Shown here: one piece after another, positions 17,484 to 25,046 of the stretch
How positions within the stretch are numbered: position 1 is the stretch's first letter
Layout: the number at the start of each line of letters is the position of its first letter
Assembly: GCF_014645515.1 (NCBI RefSeq)
Contig: NZ_BMLW01000002.1
Span: 434,001-498,000, forward strand
DNA length: 64,000 nucleotides
Direction of reading: 5' to 3'
DNA from: Oceanobacillus neutriphilus
GTDB taxonomy: Bacteria > Bacillota > Bacilli > Bacillales > Amphibacillaceae
Translations under genes and position numbers: made by a program
Notes under the pieces: model-generated
What the model saw: only the letters and a program-made list of their open reading frames with translations
The model's database searches: none
What the model was told of the DNA's origin: nothing

Positions 17484-18098
17484 TTATATAAATACTTTTT
17501 TTCTTATCATGGTTTCTGCAATGCATAAACTGATCACCCAGCATAACCATACAGCAATTGTGTAGGAAGTACCATATGAAAATTGCAAGGCATTGTGTAA
17601 AATGGCCACAATGATGTAGATGATCATATTGGCAAAGGCAAGAAAGAAGCTTCTTGACATCCATGAACTATGCTTTATCACGTTTTTTCTTCTAATATTG
17701 ATATAGCCTAGAATTGTTGTACCAAACCATAGTGTATTTAAAACGAGAAATCCAATGGTGCTCAACCATCCTCCTGTTGCAAAAAAAGAAACATAAACAC
17801 CAGGGATAAAATTTAACAAAATAGACAGCGAATAGACTCGACCATTCCAACGATGAAATTGGATAGATTTAATTCGTAATTTCTTGATCACACCCAAGGG
17901 TCCAGTGATAAGGGAGATAATAGCAAAAATTATATGTAACCTGATCATAAGTATCCACAACGATTCGTTAGTTAGAACTTCATCTTTTTTAGCAAGAAAA
18001 TCCTGAAAAGTGGGATCAACCATGAAGTTTTTTGAAAATGTATGCATGACCCACATGAACGACACGATTAAAAAAATGATCCAAATGTTCTTTTTCAT
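17484..18098 (-). CDS. DUF2306 multi-pass membrane protein
   Basis: A 204-residue protein with about six hydrophobic segments and the family motif HRWNGRVYSLS (residues about 83-93), where the histidine/arginine pair is conserved. DUF2306 proteins are poorly characterised bacterial membrane proteins with a possible redox or ligand-binding role. A GGAAAGGATAA site precedes the ATG. It is the last gene of a four-gene minus-strand unit inside the transposon and lies 25 bp after its upstream partner. Confidence 0.75.
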   Translation of the reverse strand: MKKNIWIIFLIVSFMWVMHTFSKNFMVDPTFQDFLAKKDEVLTNESLWILMIRLHIIFAIISLITGPLGVIKKLRIKSIQFHRWNGRVYSLSILLNFIPGVYVSFFATGGWLSTIGFLVLNTLWFGTTILGYINIRRKNVIKHSSWMSRSFFLAFANMIIYIIVAILHNALQFSYGTSYTIAVWLCWVISLCIAETMIRKKVFI

Positions 18099-18123
18099 TT
18101 ATCGTTATCCTTTCCTCTTATAT

Positions 18124-18558
18124 TTAGGCAAATAAACCACGATTTGTCATAACAAAAACAACAGTAAAAATAAGCACAAATGTAAACCAACCGAGTGTAT
18201 TTAGTTTGGCCTTATTTCGTTGTAACGCATTGTCAGGATCCTCTGCAAGAATGACTCGTTTCAAGTTATTTTGTATCATACCTATCAAAGCACCAATAAG
18301 CATAAGCAGGATTAATGATAGCACCACCCATAACAAAGAAGGATAAGTGGCATATCCCATTACCATCCACCCTCCTGTAATGATTAACAAAATTAATGCA
18401 TAATGGCCAAAGCGGGTAAAACCTACCAATGTTTTAACAGATATTTTTAATTCATTACCTGAACGTGACAAAAGAGATTTAAACGCAACTGGAAAAGCTA
18501 GAAAACTACCGAGCAATAAAGCACCTATTACATGAACAAATACAATAAATGAATACAT
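18124..18558 (-). CDS. Four-helix membrane protein (DUF2269/CopD-like)
   Basis: A 144-residue protein with four predicted membrane helices and membrane-embedded histidines (FVHVIGALLLG, FGHYALILL), a pattern seen in DUF2269/CopD-like proteins thought to bind heme or copper. The start at 18558 has GGAG at correct distance; the longer frame from 18594 overlaps the DJ-1 gene. Family assignment is tentative. Its place between DUF2306 and DJ-1 genes suggests a membrane complex with a cytoplasmic partner. Confidence 0.65.
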   Translation of the reverse strand: MYSFIVFVHVIGALLLGSFLAFPVAFKSLLSRSGNELKISVKTLVGFTRFGHYALILLIITGGWMVMGYATYPSLLWVVLSLILLMLIGALIGMIQNNLKRVILAEDPDNALQRNKAKLNTLGWFTFVLIFTVVFVMTNRGLFA

Positions 18559-18574
18559 AACTACAACTCCATTC

Positions 18575-19585
18575 TTAAGAAATACGATGTCCAATTAATT
18601 TTGATGAGGGAAGCATACCAGCCTTTGCTTCACCATACATATTGTTTCCATCTACAGAAACGATAAATTTTAATGTAAGACGCATAGGCTTCGTCACTTT
18701 CATGGACCATTTTAATTGATTCCCTTCCAGTACAGCGTTGTTCAGCGTAGCAATGTTCTCCCCTTGTTTTGCAGTTCCCACTATACGACCATCTTCAGAA
18801 GATAAATCTAATAAAACGGAAAGATCGCCAATAGGAGTGGAAATCGTAGTATCCCATTTTCCTTGGAAATTAAAGCTCTTATCAGTATCAGTTTGATTAG
18901 AGGAGCGAGAACTTGTCGTTTCCATTGGATTTTCATGTTTGCTTTCTTTAGGTGCATGTCCTTCAGCTTTCCAAACTGTGCCCCTGCGCTCGTACTCAAA
19001 TAGTTGTTCCACAGCATGTGCTATACGGGAACCTAACTCTCGCTCAACTAAATAAAGTGCAACATCGAGCCCTGAAGTAACGCCACCGCCAGTAACAAGA
19101 TCGCCATCATCTACGATACGGGCACTAACTGGAATAGCGTTGGTAGCACTTAATAGACCCATTCCCATATGATGCGTTACTGCATGGCGGCCTTCTAATA
19201 AACCATCCATTGCTAAAATGAGAGAACCGCCACAAACTGTGGAAAGTAAAATATCGGCTTTCTTCATTGCTTCTCGTAGTATATTATTTAACTCGGTTTC
19301 AGTGGCTTTTTTTAATTTTACTGGAATGGAATCTGGCCCATTATCATGAACAGAACCGGATGCCCCTGGTACAAGAATGATTCCTTTAGAGGATAAATCA
19401 ATTTTGCCGCTTGCTTGGAGTTGTAATTGATTCACCCCACTTGTCACCATTCGTTCACCTTCAGCGGAAACTAGTTTAACTATTATTTCCTCCTCTGAGT
19501 ACATTCCAGCTGCAACAAACACTTCATAAGGAGCAATTGCATCCAATAAATCAAATCCATCAAATAACACAATTTGAACATTCAT
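18575..19585 (-). CDS. DJ-1/PfpI-family protein with extra C-terminal domain
   Basis: A 336-residue protein. The N-terminal ~205 residues form a DJ-1/PfpI (isonitrile-hydratase-like) domain with nucleophile-elbow Cys118 in TVCGGS and a following VTHH. The linker is charged and Ser-rich. The last ~95 residues (from FQGKWDTTISTPIGD) look like a small beta-barrel domain of the kind appended to secreted or metabolic hydrolases. The start at 19585 has GGAGG upstream. The fusion is unusual for stand-alone DJ-1 proteins. Substrate is unknown; stress-related detoxification or chaperoning is possible. Confidence 0.8.
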   Translation of the reverse strand: MNVQIVLFDGFDLLDAIAPYEVFVAAGMYSEEEIIVKLVSAEGERMVTSGVNQLQLQASGKIDLSSKGIILVPGASGSVHDNGPDSIPVKLKKATETELNNILREAMKKADILLSTVCGGSLILAMDGLLEGRHAVTHHMGMGLLSATNAIPVSARIVDDGDLVTGGGVTSGLDVALYLVERELGSRIAHAVEQLFEYERRGTVWKAEGHAPKESKHENPMETTSSRSSNQTDTDKSFNFQGKWDTTISTPIGDLSVLLDLSSEDGRIVGTAKQGENIATLNNAVLEGNQLKWSMKVTKPMRLTLKFIVSVDGNNMYGEAKAGMLPSSKLIGHRIS

Positions 19586-19666
19586 ACATATGTCCTCCAT
19601 TTTTTTTAAAATTTTAATCAAACTTTCTGGCAATTAATTTGAGCCCTTGCCACAAGAATCGTTCTT

Positions 19667-19888
19667 TTATTTTGTAAGAAGCTCTTTCAACCTTTGATAC
19701 TCAGCTTCATTAATTTCTTCCTTGGCTAACCGATTTTTAAGAATCATGGTTATGTCCCTGTCTTTCTGATTGGAATCTTTATAACGATAGCGAATTTCAA
19801 AGATTCGAACCGCCATAAAGCAGAAAAGTGTAAGGCAAAACAAAGCACCGAATGGAAAGAATGAGAAACTGTGAGTTTCGAAACCCAT
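19667..19888 (-). CDS. Small membrane-anchored SHOCT-like protein
   Basis: A 73-residue protein with one hydrophobic helix (about 8-28), a basic stretch, and a C-terminal SHOCT-like helix pair (LKNRLAKEEINEAEYQRLKELL). Short C-terminal domains of this kind often mediate oligomerisation. An AAGGGGG site precedes the ATG. It is first in the minus-strand passenger unit and diverges from the response-regulator gene. Confidence 0.7.
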   Translation of the reverse strand: MGFETHSFSFFPFGALFCLTLFCFMAVRIFEIRYRYKDSNQKDRDITMILKNRLAKEEINEAEYQRLKELLTK

Positions 19889-20009
19889 TTGTGTAACCCC
19901 CTTCGAGTAATAAAAGTAAGGCGAAACACTTTATTTATAGTGAATATTCGCCGATCGTTTCACAATTAAACAATAACCTTTAAGTGTCTCAAATGATGGT
20001 ACAAAAAGG

Positions 20010-20036
20010 TCACAAAACAATCACAATCCATCACAA
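20010..20036. promoter_or_regulatory. Three helically phased TCACAA repeats (likely response-regulator site)
   Basis: TCACAA occurs at 20010, 20021 and 20031, spaced 11 and 10 bp, and the last one merges into CATCAC-AAAAAA-GTGATG. Tandem half-sites at helical spacing are typical for OmpR-type regulators. It lies in the 252-bp divergent region between the small SHOCT-like gene and the response regulator. Confidence 0.55.
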
Positions 20037-20140
20037 AAAAGTGATGTGAAGTCATCATTGTTGAAACAGTGATATACTGAAAGTAGATTTCGATGGAAGG
20101 TTCGTTTCTTAAACTAGCATCGAAGGGAAGGTAGGATTTT

Positions 20141-20827
20141 GTGAAGGAAAAACAGACGATTATGGTTGTAGATGATGATAAAAGCATTGTTGAACTATTA
20201 AGAGACTTCTTGGAAAATGACGGTTTCTATGTAAAAACTGCTTATAACGGCGATCAAGCACTGTCCGTACTTAAGCAGGTTACAATTGATTGCATCATTC
20301 TTGACATCATGATGCCGGGACTAAATGGTTTCGAGTTCTGCCGGCAGGTACGGGAGGAGAGTAACATTCCTATCCTCTTCCTGAGCGCTCTCAGTGATGA
20401 TGTAGATAAAATTCGTGGGTTGGCAATTGGGGGGGATGATTATATAGTTAAAACCGCATCTCCGGGTGAGGTTATTGCCCGAGTGAAAGCTGTATTGCGA
20501 CGCTCTAGTTCCCAGAAGGGATTTAGCGGGAAAATCTTGGATTACGGTGGTCTCACTTTGGATTTATCCACAAGAGAAGTATTTGTAGAGGGAAAATATA
20601 TCTCACTTACACCAAAAGAATATGAATTATTGCGACTGTTTGCCGAGCATCCGCAAATTGTTTTTACTTATGATCAATTACTTGATAAATTTTGGGATGG
20701 AATTGGCGATAAACATACTGTCCGTGTCCATATTAGCCGCCTACGTGAGAAAGTTGAGTACGATCCAAACAAACCAAAATATATATTTAATGTTTGGGGT
20801 ATAGGTTACCGTTTTAAAGGAGAATAA
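20141..20827 (+). CDS. OmpR/PhoB-family response regulator
   Basis: A 228-residue regulator with a receiver domain (acidic triad DDD at 11-13, phospho-acceptor Asp55 in CIILDIMMPG, Lys104) and a C-terminal winged helix (about 130-228). The residue after Lys104 is Thr (IVKTASPG) instead of the near-universal cis-Pro, which may alter phosphorylation signalling. The start is GTG after GGTAGGA. The stop is 1 bp before the kinase start. Its likely targets are the divergent passenger genes. Confidence 0.92.
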   Translation: MKEKQTIMVVDDDKSIVELLRDFLENDGFYVKTAYNGDQALSVLKQVTIDCIILDIMMPGLNGFEFCRQVREESNIPILFLSALSDDVDKIRGLAIGGDDYIVKTASPGEVIARVKAVLRRSSSQKGFSGKILDYGGLTLDLSTREVFVEGKYISLTPKEYELLRLFAEHPQIVFTYDQLLDKFWDGIGDKHTVRVHISRLREKVEYDPNKPKYIFNVWGIGYRFKGE

Positions 20828-20828
20828 A

Positions 20829-22154
20829 ATGAGATCAATTCGTATTCGTACATTATCTATATTTAGTTTGCTTTTAATCTTGATGTTGCCATGGGTATTT
20901 TACGTAACAGCCCACTTATTAACAACAAAATCACTTAGTTTCGATACGAATGAAGCTGAGAAGGAAGATTTAAATAAAATGAGCCACCTCATTGAAACAA
21001 ATACAGAAAAATGGTCTGACCCCCAATGGCAAGAAAATTTAAGAGGAAAGTTACAAGCAGAGGATATGGGTGTAAAAATTTTAACCGAATCAAATCAAGA
21101 GATTTTCCAATTTTCCCCTAAGAAAGTTCACTCATTTACGCGAGCAGAACAGTTTTCAATTATGAAAGATGGTCGCATAGTTGGAAGAGTAATGATTTTT
21201 CAGCCAAATTCAAGAGGGGTTCAGATGATTGTAGCATTTACAGGATTATTGTTAGCTTTTTTTATCATCGGTTATGTCATGAGAAGGTTTATTCTCACCC
21301 CACTTGAGAAAATGAGCTTGGCAGTCCGACAAGTCGCGGAAGGAGATTTGGACGTCCAATTACCTGAGTCCCCGATCAAAGAAATTACGGAAGTTCATGG
21401 CGGAATTCAAATAATGACAGATAGTCTCCAAGAATCCATGCAAAAACAAGTGGAATTGGAGGGAGAACGCCGATTTATCATTGCTGCAGTCGCCCACGAT
21501 TTACGGACACCATTATTCGCCTTACGAGGTTATTTGGATGGTCTGGAAAAAGGAATTGCTGATTCACCGGATAAACAAGCAAAGTATCTGGCGGTTTGTA
21601 AGGAAAAGTCAGCACAATTGGCCCGTCTTGTAGAGGATCTTTTTACATTTACAAAGACGGAATATTTGGAGATGGAACTCAAAAAAAACACGGTTAATCT
21701 TCCGATTTTATTAAAGAAGTCGATTGATAGCCTGAATCCACTAGCTAAGCAAAACAACATCTCTTTTATCGCAAACTATTTTGGGGACGATTGTATGATC
21801 ATGGGCGATTCGTATTTATTAGAGCGTGCCATAAATAACTTATTGGATAATGCTGTCAGACATACACCACACTCTGGTAAAATTTTTATACAATGCTATA
21901 AGGACGGTAACAGAGTGGTCTTTACTGTTCAAGATACAGGGAAAGGTTTCTCTTCAGAAGAGATTCACCGTGTTTTTGATCCACTATATCGTGGTGAAGC
22001 ATCACGAAATCGTTCAACCGGAGGGGTCGGGTTAGGGTTGACTATTGCAAGAAGGGTCGTTAGACAACACGGGGGTGACCTTGTCGTAGATAACCATTCA
22101 GAAGGTGGTGCACTGATAAAAGGTTGTATACCAGCTCACTGTTCTAATGCTTGA
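20829..22154 (+). CDS. HAMP-type sensor histidine kinase
   Basis: A 441-residue kinase with two membrane helices (about 8-30 and 132-152) bracketing a ~100-residue external sensor, then HAMP (about 155-205), the H-box with His223 (VAHDLRTPLFALRG), N-box NNLLDNAVRHTP, G1 DTGKGFS and G2 GVGLGLTIARR. All catalytic boxes are intact. It is cotranscribed with the response regulator. The short sensor loop and membrane-protein neighbours hint at cell-envelope sensing; the ligand is unknown. Confidence 0.92.
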   Translation: MRSIRIRTLSIFSLLLILMLPWVFYVTAHLLTTKSLSFDTNEAEKEDLNKMSHLIETNTEKWSDPQWQENLRGKLQAEDMGVKILTESNQEIFQFSPKKVHSFTRAEQFSIMKDGRIVGRVMIFQPNSRGVQMIVAFTGLLLAFFIIGYVMRRFILTPLEKMSLAVRQVAEGDLDVQLPESPIKEITEVHGGIQIMTDSLQESMQKQVELEGERRFIIAAVAHDLRTPLFALRGYLDGLEKGIADSPDKQAKYLAVCKEKSAQLARLVEDLFTFTKTEYLEMELKKNTVNLPILLKKSIDSLNPLAKQNNISFIANYFGDDCMIMGDSYLLERAINNLLDNAVRHTPHSGKIFIQCYKDGNRVVFTVQDTGKGFSSEEIHRVFDPLYRGEASRNRSTGGVGLGLTIARRVVRQHGGDLVVDNHSEGGALIKGCIPAHCSNA

Positions 22155-22367
22155 TAACCCTTATCTTAAAATAAAGTTAACTAAAATAAACCTTAACAAG
22201 CTAGTTTCAGTTTAAGTTAGAGCCTAATCTTGAAAAAAGATTAATCAAATAGTCCCTCAAAACTGTTACCAAATTATTTATTAATAGAATCATCCTTTGG
22301 GCTGTTATGTTCTTCTACACGATAATCCGAATTAATGCTATGTGAACATTTATTAGGTAAAATGAGT

Positions 22368-22392
22368 TTTCCACACTAAAATCCGAATACCC
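22368..22392 (-). repeat. Right terminal inverted repeat (IRR) of the transposon
   Basis: Inverted copy of the sequence at 16017-16041; on the minus strand it begins GGGTATTCGGATTTTAGTGT. It lies 214 bp after the kinase stop. Confidence 0.88.
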
Positions 22393-22400
22393 GTTATTTA
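22393..22400. repeat. Right 8-bp target-site duplication GTTATTTA
   Basis: Exact partner of 16009-16016, immediately outside the right inverted repeat. Confidence 0.9.
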
Positions 22401-22481
22401 TATAGTAAATTTCTTGCCTAAATATAGGAGAGAAAATGAAGGTAACTAATTTACGGGATTAATTAGATTGCTTTTTTACAA

Positions 22482-22512
22482 TTGACTTTAACGCAGCGTT
22501 ATACTCTACCCT
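22482..22512 (+). promoter_or_regulatory. MerR-type promoter/operator, twin of the one at 15738-15768
   Basis: TTGACT (22482-22487), a 19-bp spacer and a weak -10 TACCCT (22507-22512). The first 18 bases (TTGACTTTAACGCAGCGT) are identical to the promoter of the TipA-like regulator; here the centre is a perfect palindrome AACGC-A-GCGTT. Confidence 0.78.
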
Positions 22513-22529
22513 TGTGATAAGGGGGGTGA

Positions 22530-22892
22530 ATGATACTGTTTACAACAGGAGAAGTTTTTAAAATGACAGGATTAACGGAACGCTCTATACGTTACTACGC
22601 CAATTTAGACTTATTGAAGGCAACAAAGAATGATAAAGGTCAACTGGTTTTGTCAAAGTCAGACCTAGAAAACATTGTTCAAATTCTTGCTGCAAAAATG
22701 ACTGGTTATAAACTAAAAGATTTAATAGAACAGCAACCTTCATTAACTCTAATTAAAAATGACATGACTCGAATGATTACTGATCTAGAAAATGTATTAT
22801 TTTATTTAGACCTAGAGTTCTCTGAGGAAAATCTTATAAAAAATATTAAGTTACTTCAAAATTACAACATAAGGTATTTGCGAAAGAAATAA
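22530..22892 (+). CDS. Short MerR-family regulator lacking a sensor domain
   Basis: A 120-residue protein with a MerR helix-turn-helix (TTGEVFKMTGLTERSIRYYANLDLL) and a C-terminal coiled coil (about 80-115), but no ligand-binding domain. A G-rich ribosome site lies very close to the ATG, about 18 nt from the predicted transcription start. It shares its operator with the TipA-like regulator, so it may be a co-regulator or a sensorless competitor. Before the transposon arrived, the two merR genes lay divergent, about 0.4 kb apart. Confidence 0.75.
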   Translation: MILFTTGEVFKMTGLTERSIRYYANLDLLKATKNDKGQLVLSKSDLENIVQILAAKMTGYKLKDLIEQQPSLTLIKNDMTRMITDLENVLFYLDLEFSEENLIKNIKLLQNYNIRYLRKK

Positions 22893-23027
22893 TTGTAATA
22901 ATCTCATCTGAATGAAAAATTAGTGAAGTTTTAATTTACCATTTTGGGTATATGAACATAACCTAGATTAGTTACTTTGGTAAAACAAAACGACCTATAA
23001 ACCGTTGTTTAGTGGAGTAAACTATGA

Positions 23028-23219
23028 CTGTTTGCTTTTGACTGTAAAGAAGATCAATACGTACCTTATAAGCGTCTATCCACTATACAGAAAGGTTTGG
23101 TGAATTCCAAGAAGATTGAAACGAAACTATTTACAAAGGAAACAGATGGAGAACAACATTACCAAGTTGGAAGAATGGATTTAGCTTTCAATGAAATTAT
23201 CAAATTTCTCAAAGCATAA
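23028..23219 (+). pseudogene. Remnant of a small ICE-encoded protein
   Basis: A 63-codon open frame without a start codon or ribosome site, preceded in frame by TGA. It reads LFAFDCKEDQYVPYKRL, later KIETKLFTKETDGEQHYQ and ends VGRMDLAFNEIIKFLKA. The style recalls short accessory proteins found near orf9 in Tn916 relatives, but I cannot name the family with certainty. The N-terminal part seems deleted. The rest of 22893-23329 shows no gene. Confidence 0.45.
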
Positions 23220-23329
23220 TGATTTTACTTTTACAAATTAGTTTATCAAGCAAGTACTGTATGGTATGATTCATTATTGTTTCTGTTCATACAGACAAAA
23301 AAAAGAAATCTATAGAGATGAAGAAACAA

Positions 23330-23683
23330 TTACTTCTTCATCTCTATAGATTTCTTAATACCATTTGCTAAAGATTCCAATAATATTAATTCTTTTTCTG
23401 TAAAATTGTCCATCTGTTTTTCTATCCATCTACGTCTGGAACTTTTAACTGTATTCATATCGGGTAAGAAAAATTCATCAACAGATACATTGAGTAGCGA
23501 GACAAGATCATAAAGCACCTGTAAACTTGGGTGCTGTCCCTTATTCTCAATATTCGTTAAATAACGTGGGTCAATCTCTATCAATGATCCCACCTGTTCC
23601 CTAGTTAAATTTTGTTTTATACGGGCTTCTTTTATCGCGAGTCCAAATTTTTTAAAATCATATTTATCTTCTTTTTTACGCAT
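23330..23683 (-). CDS. orf9: XRE-family repressor (Orf9)
   Basis: A 117-residue cI-like regulator that closely follows Tn916 Orf9. The helix-turn-helix is [30 protein letters not shown] with the conserved [24 protein letters not shown] segment after it. It is the only conserved ICE regulation gene on the minus strand, divergent from orf7, and is believed to repress orf7/orf8 transcription. A GAGGTGG site precedes the ATG. Confidence 0.92.
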   Translation of the reverse strand: MRKKEDKYDFKKFGLAIKEARIKQNLTREQVGSLIEIDPRYLTNIENKGQHPSLQVLYDLVSLLNVSVDEFFLPDMNTVKSSRRRWIEKQMDNFTEKELILLESLANGIKKSIEMKK

Positions 23684-23867
23684 GATAAACCACCTCTATA
23701 CATTTTACTGTTCCTATTTAGACGGAAACAGGTATAGAAAAACGTATTATATGGTTAATCAGTTCATATTATAAATATTTTCAAAGAAAAGTTACTGGCA
23801 GATAACAATAAAAAAAAACCGTTATCTGGCAGTACCCTTTTCATGCCTTAAAAGTATATTCTATTTC

Positions 23868-23908
23868 CCAGACGACGGTTAAATAGCTGTCGTCTCTCTT
23901 TTTGGACA
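23868..23908 (+). terminator. Hairpin with T-run in the orf9-orf7 intergenic region
   Basis: AGACGAC and GTCGTCT flank a 12-nt loop and are followed by CTCTTTTT (near 23872-23905). It could insulate the leader region from upstream transcription. Confidence 0.5.
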
Positions 23909-23971
23909 GAATTGGTAGCTAGTATAAGAATCTTTTTTCAATGAGATGGCGGCTTTTAGGAGGTAGTCGTC

Positions 23972-24073
23972 ATGCAATATATTGTTAAACAACAATATTT
24001 GCTTTTTGAAATCTTATCAAAAAAGATTATCCATCCATATTGGATAATAATATCCTTAAATGTGGTTTTTTAG
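23972..24073 (+). CDS. 33-residue leader peptide upstream of orf7
   Basis: A short open frame with an excellent AGGAGG site (23958-23963) 8 bp before the ATG; the peptide begins MQYIVKQQYLLFEILSKKII and ends NVVF. It stops 23 bp before a strong hairpin terminator at 24096-24137. The arrangement matches ribosome-controlled attenuation, as with the orf12 leader of tet(M) in Tn916, but here it precedes the activator gene orf7. Confidence 0.55.
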   Translation: MQYIVKQQYLLFEILSKKIIHPYWIIISLNVVF

Positions 24074-24095
24074 GACATATAGAGAGAATTAATAA

Positions 24096-24137
24096 AACAC
24101 ATGTACAGATTAAACCATCTGTTTATGTGTTTTTTTG
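24096..24137 (+). terminator. Attenuator hairpin upstream of orf7
   Basis: AAACACAT...ACAGAT pairs with ATCTGT...ATGTGTTT around TAAACC, followed by a run of seven T. It lies between the leader peptide and orf7 (start 24270). Confidence 0.68.
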
Positions 24138-24269
24138 TTTGCTGAAAACTTTTTTAAAAGTTTTTTTACCAGAAATGCAACAAATCGCCCTTTCGTGTCG
24201 GGACTTAGTACAAAGGGAGAAAAAAGAGCTATGCTCGCTTCCTTTCATACCACGAAAGGGGGTGATAAA

Positions 24270-24692
24270 ATGAATCCATCTTCTTTTCAAACAACCATAG
24301 AAAATCAGTTTGATTATCTCTGTAAACGTGGGATGGAAGATGAACGCATAGATTATTTCAGACATCTATCAAGAATTTCAAAACAAGAAGTTTCCTTCTC
24401 TGATACAGGAGATTATCTTATCAATCAGTTCTCTACTGTCGATCACTATGCTACTGATTTACAAATGTTCACATTATATGGTTTGAGAATTGGTGTGGAA
24501 AGTGATTTGTTAAGTGAAGCCTTACGGAATCTAACAAATAAAAAACGGAACATCATTTTACTGTATTACTTTTTAGATATGAGCGATTCGGAAATTGCAA
24601 CATTATTAAAAGTAAATCGTTCAACAGTTTACCGTCACCGAACTAGTGGACTAGCCTTTATTAAAAAATATATGAAGGAGCATGCCGAATGA
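24270..24692 (+). CDS. orf7: Sigma-70-like regulator (Orf7)
   Basis: A 140-residue protein matching Tn916 Orf7 along its length (MNPSSFQTTIENQFDYLCKR start). The C-terminal sigma region 4-like helix-turn-helix is MSDSEIATLLKVNRSTVYRHR. In Tn916 it promotes transcription through orf8, xis and int into the circularised element. The ATG at 24270 has AAGGGGGTGAT upstream; the open frame from 24135 runs through the attenuator and is too long. It overlaps orf8 by 4 bp. Confidence 0.92.
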   Translation: MNPSSFQTTIENQFDYLCKRGMEDERIDYFRHLSRISKQEVSFSDTGDYLINQFSTVDHYATDLQMFTLYGLRIGVESDLLSEALRNLTNKKRNIILLYYFLDMSDSEIATLLKVNRSTVYRHRTSGLAFIKKYMKEHAE

Positions 24693-24919
24693 AATCAACC
24701 TATCCTACGGTTCCCTTTTCTCTTATTGTACAGGCTGCGGACGGTGATACAGAAGCAATTAACTACATTATCAAACACTATCGAGGTTATATCACAAAAC
24801 GCTCCCTCCGCCCAATGAAAGATGAGTATGGGAATCAATATATGATCGTTGACGAAGTGCTGCGAGATCAAATGCAAACTCGATTGATCACCAAAATTTT
24901 GTCCTTTGAAATCAAATAA
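24689..24919 (+). CDS. orf8: Orf8-like helix-turn-helix protein
   Basis: A 76-residue protein with an HTH_16-type helical domain (SLIVQAADGDTEAINYIIKH) as in Tn916 Orf8. It is translationally coupled to orf7 through ATGA overlap and thought to work with it in activating ICE excision. Nothing suggests truncation beyond normal family variation. Confidence 0.88.
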   Translation: MKSTYPTVPFSLIVQAADGDTEAINYIIKHYRGYITKRSLRPMKDEYGNQYMIVDEVLRDQMQTRLITKILSFEIK

Positions 24920-25046
24920 TTACGTTACCAGCTTTGGAAGCGTGTTGGAGCGTTACACGCTTCCTGACTAGAGGTTTACCATTCTATCAAAGCATACTTG
25001 TTTCCAGTATATTTCGATAGGCTGATAAGCCAATGTTCTTTGAAAA

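Larger units (their letters stand above)
16017..22392. mobile_element. ISL3-type transposon with a two-component/DJ-1 passenger island
   Basis: A 6,376-bp unit with 25-nt terminal inverted repeats at 16017-16041 (begins GGGTATTCGGAAAATAGTGT) and 22368-22392. They differ only at positions 12-14 (AAA against TTT on the same reading). It is flanked by the 8-bp duplication GTTATTTA. It holds one ISL3-family transposase gene, a relic of a second, and six passenger genes in two divergent units. A normal ISL3-family element would end just past the transposase; here the far end is about 5 kb further on. The shared duplication shows that the ends were mobilised together. Confidence 0.85.

Noticed and set aside
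22155-22367. Possible extra passenger gene between the kinase and the right inverted repeat
   Set aside because: No frame above 30 codons with a ribosome site; only a short TAATCTT/AAGATTA dyad is present.
24040-24269. Open frames covering the orf7 upstream region, including an N-terminal extension of orf7
   Set aside because: They run through the attenuator hairpin; the family start at 24270 with a strong ribosome site is preferred.
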